A DNA stretch of 49,072 bases from Streptomyces sp. SID12488. GTDB taxonomy: Bacteria; Actinomycetota; Actinomycetes; Streptomycetales; Streptomycetaceae. Of this stretch, positions 44,287-49,072 are shown piece after piece. The stretch covers positions 1 through 49,072 of the forward strand of contig NZ_JAAGLT010000046.1 in NCBI RefSeq assembly GCF_010548275.1, written 5' to 3'. The notes under the pieces are model-generated. The model saw only the letters and a program-made list of their open reading frames with translations, ran no database searches and had not been told where the DNA came from. Made by a program: the position numbers and the translations under genes. How positions within the stretch are numbered: position 1 is the stretch's first letter; the number at the start of each line of letters is the position of its first letter.

Positions 44287-44619
44287 TCAGGCCCGGAAGA
44301 CGTGCCGGCGGATCGCCGCGGCATTCGAGAAGATACGGATACCGAGGACCACCACGACACCTGTGGACAACTGGGCACCGACGCCCAGCTTGTCGCCCAG
44401 GAAGACGATCAGCGCGGCCACGACGACGTTCGACAGGAACGACACCACGAAGACCTTGTCGACGAAGATCCCGTCGAGCATCGCCCGCAGACCGCCGAAC
44501 ACGGCGTCCAGGGCCGCGACGACAGCGATGGGAAGGTAAGGCTCGACGACCGCCGGCACCTCGGGCCGGACCAACAGTCCCGCCACGACGCCCACGACGA
44601 GGCCCAGTACCGCGATCAC
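44287..44619 (-). CDS. sbp: small basic protein Sbp (DUF1290)
   Basis: A 110-residue inner-membrane protein of three or four helices: IAVLGLVVGVVAGLLVRPEV, then LPIAVVAALDAVFGGLRAML and FVVSFLSNVVVAALIVFLGD. In Bacillus sbp is next to ftsA/ftsZ-area genes, and the actinobacterial order DUF881-sbp-DUF881 matches Rv1823-Rv1825. Its GTG start overlaps the upstream DUF881 stop by four bases. Role unknown. Confidence 0.9.
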   Translation of the reverse strand: MIAVLGLVVGVVAGLLVRPEVPAVVEPYLPIAVVAALDAVFGGLRAMLDGIFVDKVFVVSFLSNVVVAALIVFLGDKLGVGAQLSTGVVVVLGIRIFSNAAAIRRHVFRA

Positions 44620-45512
44620 GATGTGCCCTTCTCTGTTCTCGGCTGTGCTGTACGTACGATCACGCTCGGTGCGGCGGGCAGCCGGAGGTCGCTCTCCACG
44701 GAGATGCTGGTCCGGATGTCGAAGTTCTCCTGCAGCGCGTGCAGATACAGTCCGTCGGCGCTGTCCTGGAACCTGCTGCTCAGCCGCTTGCCGTCCCCCA
44801 CCGCGAGCACCGTGTACGGCGGCACCAGCGGCTTGTTGTCGACCAGTATCGCGTCTCCCGCGGCCCGGATCGCCGACAGCGCCGTCAGCCGCTGCCCGTT
44901 GATGGCGATGGCCTCGGCACCCGACTGCCACATCCCGTTCACGACCCGCTGCATGTCCCGGTCGCGCACCCGCCCGGTGTCGGAGAACCCGGAGGTCTCC
45001 CGCGCATCCCCGCCGGCACCGCTGTCGGCTTCTTTCGCGTCGTCCACGACGAGTTTGACACCCGGCCCGTGCACCTCGGTCGCCCCTGACAGGATGCCCA
45101 CCAGGTCGGCCTGTTCACCGCCGCCCTCCGACTTCAGCGCCGCACGCTGCCGCGCGCTCACATCGTCCCGCAGCTGGTCGACCGTCGTTTCCAGCTTGTC
45201 GGCCGACTCGGTCTCCCGGTCGATGCGGTCGATCAGCTCTTCGCGCTCCTTGGCGATCACAGGGGCCGCTATCCGTGCCTGAGCCGCCCCCACAGTCACC
45301 ACGAGAGCGGCGAGAACCAGACCGGCGGCAAGGCCCAGCTTCGCTCTCAGCGGCTTCGGCAGCCCGCCGTCGCCCGCGGCCTTCCGACGCGCGGCAGCCT
45401 CGGCATACCCCTCGTCGAGGCTGTGGTCCATGACGTTGGTGAGCAGCGACATGGACGCGTCCGGGCGGGTTCGGCTCGTGGAAATGCTCCGAACGGGGGG
45501 CTGCTGCGGCAT
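44616..45512 (-). CDS. DUF881 membrane-anchored protein
   Basis: A 298-residue protein with one transmembrane segment (about residues 58-80), a coiled coil (KEREELIDRIDRETESADKL and following) and a C-terminal DUF881 domain (GILSGATEVHGPGVKLVVDD, then GAEAIAINGQRLTALSAI). It is the Rv1823-type member and overlaps sbp by four bases. Starts are ambiguous: ATG at 45512 has GGGA about ten bases upstream; ATG at 45521 is too close to that site. Confidence 0.88.
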   Translation of the reverse strand: MPQQPPVRSISTSRTRPDASMSLLTNVMDHSLDEGYAEAAARRKAAGDGGLPKPLRAKLGLAAGLVLAALVVTVGAAQARIAAPVIAKEREELIDRIDRETESADKLETTVDQLRDDVSARQRAALKSEGGGEQADLVGILSGATEVHGPGVKLVVDDAKEADSGAGGDARETSGFSDTGRVRDRDMQRVVNGMWQSGAEAIAINGQRLTALSAIRAAGDAILVDNKPLVPPYTVLAVGDGKRLSSRFQDSADGLYLHALQENFDIRTSISVESDLRLPAAPSVIVRTAQPRTEKGTS

Positions 45513-45620
45513 GCCGCACATCGTCCCACGTCGCGACCAGTGCCTCCGAACGACCCCACCGGCGTGCCGGACAGGCTCCCTTGGGGATCTCCCGTCCGGC
45601 ACGCGCGCGTGGACGTCGAT

Positions 45621-48116
45621 TCAGCGACCGGCGCCATCCACGACGGCGGACCACTCGTCGAGCAGTGCCTGAGCGGAAGCGTCGTCCGGTCCCTCGGCCC
45701 ACAGATGCGTGACGGCCTCTGCCGGGTCGGGCAGAACCATCACCCAACGCCCGTCGGTCTCGACCACGCGCACCCCGTCAGTCGTGTCGACGAACCGGTC
45801 TCCGGCCTCCTCCACAACCCGCCGCATGACAAGCCCCTTGACGGCCCAGGGAGTCGCCAGATCCCGCTTCAGAACGTGAGCCCGCGGAATCCTGGCATCG
45901 ATCTGGCTGAGCGTGAGCTGCGTCCGCGCGACCAGCCCGATTAGCCGTACGAAGGCCGCCGAACCGTCGAACACGCTGCTGAACTCGGGGACGATGAAAC
46001 CACCGCGCCCGTCCCCGCCGAAGATGGTCGACTCATCGCGCCCGACCCGGGTCAGATCGTCGGGCGATGTAGTGGTCCACTCCACCTGCGTGCCGTGATA
46101 GGCGGCGACCTGCTCGGCAATTCGGGTGGTGGTCACCGGCAGCGCCACTCGCCCACTCCGGCGTTCCGCGGCCACCAGATCGAGCATGACGAGCAGCGCC
46201 CGGTCATCCTCGATGATCCGCCCCTTCTCGTCGACGAGTGAAAGCCGCTCACCCACCGGGTCGAAACGCACACCGAAGGCGGCACCTGCCGACGCCACGA
46301 TTTCCCCGAGACGCACCATCCCGGACCGCCGGGTATCCGCGGACTCCGTCGGCCTGGACTCGTCGAGACCGGGATTGATGGTCAGCGAATCGACCCCGAG
46401 TTTCCCGAGCAGACTGGGCAGCACAAGTCCCGCGCTGCCGTTGGACGCATCCACGACAACCTTGAGCCCGGACTCCGCGATCCCGGTCGTATCGACGTTT
46501 CGCAGCAACGAACCGGTGTACGAGTCGAACACACTGGCCGGGAAATGCAGATCCCCGATCTCCCCGGGGAACGCGCGCCGGTACTCCTGCCGCGCGAACA
46601 CCCGGTCCAGCTTCCGCTGACTTGCCTGCGAAAGATCTGCCCCCTGCCCGTCGAAGAACATGATGTCGACGGAATCAGGCACACCGGGCGTCGTCCGGAT
46701 CATGATCCCCCCGGCACTCCCCCGAGCGGTCTGCTGCCGAGCCACCGGCAGCGGTACGTTCTCCAGGTCCCGTACGTCGATGGCGCTGGTCTGCAACGCG
46801 GAGATGACCGCACGTTTCAGCGCGCGAGCACCGCGGGAGTGGTCGCGGGCGGTCGTGACGGTGGACCCCTTCTTCAAGGTCGTCGCATATGCGCCGGCCA
46901 ACCGCACCACCAGCTCGGGCGTGATCTCGACGTTCAGGATGCCGGACACTCCACGGGCACCGAAGAGATGCGCCTGCCCTCTCGATTCCCAGATCACCGA
47001 GGTGTTGACGAAAGCGCCGGCCTCGATCGTCTTGAACGGGTAAACGCGTACGTTCCCCTGAATGATCGATTCTTCACCGACGAGGCACTCGTCGCCGATG
47101 ACCGCTCCGTCCTCGATCCGCGCCGCGCGCATGATGTCGGTGTTCTTCCCGACCACGCAGCCACGCAGATTGCTGTGCTGGCCGATGTACACGTTGTCGT
47201 GCAGCACGGCCCTGTGCAGAAAGGCTCCGCTCTTGACGACGACGTTCGAGCCGACAACGGTGTGCTCGCGGATTTCCACGCCGGCCTCGACCTTGGCGTA
47301 GTCCCCGATGTAGAGGGGACCGCGGAGCACTGCATCGGGATGCACCTCGGCGCCCTCCGCGACCCACACACCGGGCGAGATCTCGAAGCCGTCGAGCTCG
47401 ACATCCACCTTGCCCTCAAGGACGTCGGCCTGCGCCTTCACATAGCTCTCGTGCGTACCGACGTCTTCCCAGTACCCCTCGGCGATGTAGCCGTAGACCA
47501 GCCGTCCTTCCTTCATCAGCTGCGGGAAGACGTCACCGGACCAGTCGACGGAGACATCAGCCTCGACGTAGTCGAAGACTTCGGGCTCCATGACGTAGAT
47601 GCCAGTGTTCACGGTGTCGGAGAAGACCTGCCCCCAGGTCGGCTTCTCGAGGAAGCGCTCGACCTTGCCCTCCTCGTCGACGATGGTGATCCCGAATTCC
47701 AGTGGATTGGGCACCCTCGTCAAGCAGACAGTGACGAGCGCACCCTTTTCCTTGTGGAAATTGATGAGCTCGGTGAGGTCGAAGTCAGTCAGCGCATCAC
47801 CGGAGATGACGAGGAAGGTGTCGTCCTTCAACGCCTCCTCGGCGTTCTTGACGCTTCCGGCGGTACCGAGTGGCTTCTCCTCATTGGCATAGGTGAGCTC
47901 CATCCCGAGCTCTTCACCGTCACCGAAGTAGTTCTTGACGAGCGAGGCCAGGAACTGAACAGTGACGACTGTCTCGTTGAGCCCATGCCTTTTGAGCAGC
48001 CGCAGCACATGCTCCATGATCGGCCGATTGGCCACTGGCAGGAGCGGCTTGGGCATGCTTGAGGTCATTGGGCGAAGGCGCGTGCCTTCGCCTCCGGCCA
48101 TCACGACGGCCTTCAT
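45621..48116 (-). CDS. nucleotidyltransferase fused to a degenerate phosphohexomutase
   Basis: An 831-residue three-part protein. Residues 1-235 form a sugar-phosphate nucleotidyltransferase (MAGGEGTRLRP, PKPLLPV, ISGDALTDFDL), residues 250-370 a left-handed beta-helix of hexapeptide repeats, and 385-831 a phosphomannomutase-like domain. In the last, the serine loop reads IMIRTTPGVP (471-480) with no TASHNP, and the metal loop FDPVGERL (618-625) with no DGDGDR, so it is probably inactive. It is likely mannose-1-phosphate guanylyltransferase-like, feeding envelope glycans. The ATG at 48116 has AGGAGGA upstream. Confidence 0.9.
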   Translation of the reverse strand: MKAVVMAGGEGTRLRPMTSSMPKPLLPVANRPIMEHVLRLLKRHGLNETVVTVQFLASLVKNYFGDGEELGMELTYANEEKPLGTAGSVKNAEEALKDDTFLVISGDALTDFDLTELINFHKEKGALVTVCLTRVPNPLEFGITIVDEEGKVERFLEKPTWGQVFSDTVNTGIYVMEPEVFDYVEADVSVDWSGDVFPQLMKEGRLVYGYIAEGYWEDVGTHESYVKAQADVLEGKVDVELDGFEISPGVWVAEGAEVHPDAVLRGPLYIGDYAKVEAGVEIREHTVVGSNVVVKSGAFLHRAVLHDNVYIGQHSNLRGCVVGKNTDIMRAARIEDGAVIGDECLVGEESIIQGNVRVYPFKTIEAGAFVNTSVIWESRGQAHLFGARGVSGILNVEITPELVVRLAGAYATTLKKGSTVTTARDHSRGARALKRAVISALQTSAIDVRDLENVPLPVARQQTARGSAGGIMIRTTPGVPDSVDIMFFDGQGADLSQASQRKLDRVFARQEYRRAFPGEIGDLHFPASVFDSYTGSLLRNVDTTGIAESGLKVVVDASNGSAGLVLPSLLGKLGVDSLTINPGLDESRPTESADTRRSGMVRLGEIVASAGAAFGVRFDPVGERLSLVDEKGRIIEDDRALLVMLDLVAAERRSGRVALPVTTTRIAEQVAAYHGTQVEWTTTSPDDLTRVGRDESTIFGGDGRGGFIVPEFSSVFDGSAAFVRLIGLVARTQLTLSQIDARIPRAHVLKRDLATPWAVKGLVMRRVVEEAGDRFVDTTDGVRVVETDGRWVMVLPDPAEAVTHLWAEGPDDASAQALLDEWSAVVDGAGR

Positions 48117-48227
48117 GTCGGAAGCGTCCTCCTTGAAGAAACGGTCTAGCCGACTTCACCCGTCCAGATTGTCCCGCACATTTTCGAAGCGGGCCATCGA
48201 GCCACTACAGTCGCCCAATCGGCGAGC

Positions 48228-48836
48228 TCAATCGGCCATGGGGTCCGCACGGACCAGCCGGCGAACTTGTACCACGTACAGGACTCCTGCCCACCAGTAC
48301 AGGGTTGTACCCCATCCGGCGAACGCCCATCCGAAAATAGCAGCGAGTGACGGGAGCCATCCACTTCCGTCACTGAGTAGAAGTAGCGGGAAGGCGTACA
48401 TCAGGTTGAACGTAGCGGCCTTCCCCAGGAAGTTCACCTGCGGCGGCGGATACCCATGACGTCTGAGGATGCCCACCATCACCAGCAGAACCAGCTCTCG
48501 CGCCAGCAGTGCAGCGGTCAACCAGATTGGCAGAATCTCGCGCCAGGTGAGGCCGACCAAAGTCGAGAGAATGTAGAGCCGGTCGGCTGCAGGATCAAGG
48601 AGCCGGCCAAGACCGCTGATCTGGTTCCAGCGCCTCGCGAGCTTGCCGTCCAGATAGTCACTGATCCCGCTCAGCATCAGCACCAGGAGTGCCCAGCCGT
48701 CGCTCTTCGGACCGCCGAACTCGGGCCGAAGGATCAGCCAGAGAAAGACGGGTACGCCGACGAGGCGCGCCATGCTGAGGATGTTCGGGATGGTGAGGAC
48801 CCGGTCTGTCTGGACGCGGGTCTCCTGGACCTCCAC
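48228..48836 (-). CDS. CDP-alcohol phosphatidyltransferase
   Basis: A 202-residue membrane enzyme with four to six helices. The catalytic motif is complete: Asp60 and Asp63-Gly64, Ala67-Arg68, Gly77, Asp81 and Asp85 in DYLDGKLARRWNQISGLGRL, then LDPAADR. It joins a CDP-activated lipid to an alcohol such as glycerol phosphate or inositol phosphate. Position matches Rv1822 (pgsA2), whose product is not settled. The GTG at 48836 has AGGAGG eight bases upstream. It lies 62 bases beyond the rRNA terminator and needs its own promoter, or read-through. Confidence 0.9.
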   Translation of the reverse strand: MEVQETRVQTDRVLTIPNILSMARLVGVPVFLWLILRPEFGGPKSDGWALLVLMLSGISDYLDGKLARRWNQISGLGRLLDPAADRLYILSTLVGLTWREILPIWLTAALLARELVLLVMVGILRRHGYPPPQVNFLGKAATFNLMYAFPLLLLSDGSGWLPSLAAIFGWAFAGWGTTLYWWAGVLYVVQVRRLVRADPMAD

Positions 48837-48897
48837 CCGGGGGCCTCCTGTAGAAAACGAGCCAACGATGCCCCCTGACCTTACCTCAACGCAAAAA

Positions 48898-48936
48898 AGC
48901 TCCGGCTCTCGGGCGGTATGCCCGAGAGCCGGAGCT
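48898..48936 (-). terminator. rRNA operon terminator
   Basis: A perfect 17-bp stem (AGCTCCGGCTCTCGGGC and complement) with a five-base loop. On the minus strand it is followed by a U-run (six A on the plus strand at 48893-48898), nine bases after the 5S gene. It is a strong intrinsic terminator of the ribosomal operon. Confidence 0.93.
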
Positions 48937-48944
48937 ATAAAAGG

Positions 48945-49064
48945 AGTTCGGCGGTGTCCTACTCTCCCACAGGGTCCCCCCTGCAGTACCATCGGCGCTG
49001 TGAGGCTTAGCTTCCGGGTTCGGAATGTAACCGGGCGTTTCCCTCACGCTATGACCACCGAAAC
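48945..49064 (-). rRNA. rrf: 5S ribosomal RNA
   Basis: On the minus strand GTTTCGGTGGTCATAGCGTG begins at 49064 and the sequence ends with CCGCCGAACT near 48945, 120 bases in all. The internal CCCGGTTACATTCCGAACCC loop and GGTACTGCAGGGGGGACCC arm are the conserved 5S core of Streptomyces. The rest of the rRNA operon lies beyond the right edge. Confidence 0.96.
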
Positions 49065-49072
49065 ACGGTGAA

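Overview
The window is high-GC (about 70%) actinobacterial chromosome, almost certainly Streptomyces: strong G/C third-position bias, many GTG starts, Streptomyces-type small proteins (DUF5999, DUF3037 next to a HipA-like kinase), the dispersed Streptomyces intergenic repeat, several apparently leaderless genes, and 5S rRNA of Streptomyces type at the right end (minus strand). It reads as core or near-core chromosome; only the first ~2.5 kb is disturbed.

Layout. 1-0.36 kb: transposase relics (an IS30-type N-terminus cut by the window edge, abutting a broken IS3 OrfA). 0.5-4.7 kb: a small leaderless gene, an SDR, a broken DUF4291 copy split by a DUF1905 gene and a small ORF, a membrane protein, the intact DUF4291 paralogue and a SnoaL-like protein. 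4.9-16.9 kb: envelope and metabolic genes: apolipoprotein N-acyltransferase (lnt), a Gfo/Idh/MocA oxidoreductase, a DinB-like protein, a small lipoprotein, uracil-DNA glycosylase, an orphan family 5 solute-binding lipoprotein, a two-gene SDR/fabG operon, the HipA-like kinase/DUF3037 pair, a Rieske lipoprotein, an isochorismatase-fold protein without its triad, and a split-barrel flavin protein.

17-34.3 kb: many regulator/target pairs: LysR facing a DMT transporter, MocR facing a PPOX plus paiB operon, XRE facing an aldo/keto reductase, two further EamA transporters, a Clp-N protein, an SRPBCC protein, PadR facing an atypical LuxR-type response regulator, phzF, a CPBP protease-like protein and a glutamate-cysteine ligase family enzyme.

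35-49 kb: the most conserved block, almost all on the minus strand: 5S rRNA and terminator, CDP-alcohol phosphatidyltransferase, a nucleotidyltransferase fused to a degenerate phosphohexomutase, DUF881, DUF1290 (sbp), DUF881, an FHA protein with a zinc ribbon and an ETTS motif, FtsR-type MerR, DUF151 nuclease, a second MerR, dinB, PRC-barrel (plus strand) and gcvP under a tandem glycine riboswitch. The order matches Mycobacterium tuberculosis Rv1822-Rv1832 apart from the inserted dinB, PRC and nucleotidyltransferase genes and the missing gcvH, so envelope lipid/sugar chemistry, division control and glycine/2-oxoglutarate metabolism are held together here.

The least-explained items are the FHA/GarA-like protein with two possible starts, the pseudo-mutase fusion, the isochorismatase fold lacking all three catalytic residues, the pseudo-receiver with its flanking GAAAC/GTTTC palindromes, the MocR-PPOX-PaiB locus with 22-bp-phased repeats and a leaderless regulator, and three 16-bp-phased GTGACC boxes in front of lnt. 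I saw no CRISPR array, prophage or large biosynthetic cluster, and no clear new defence system.
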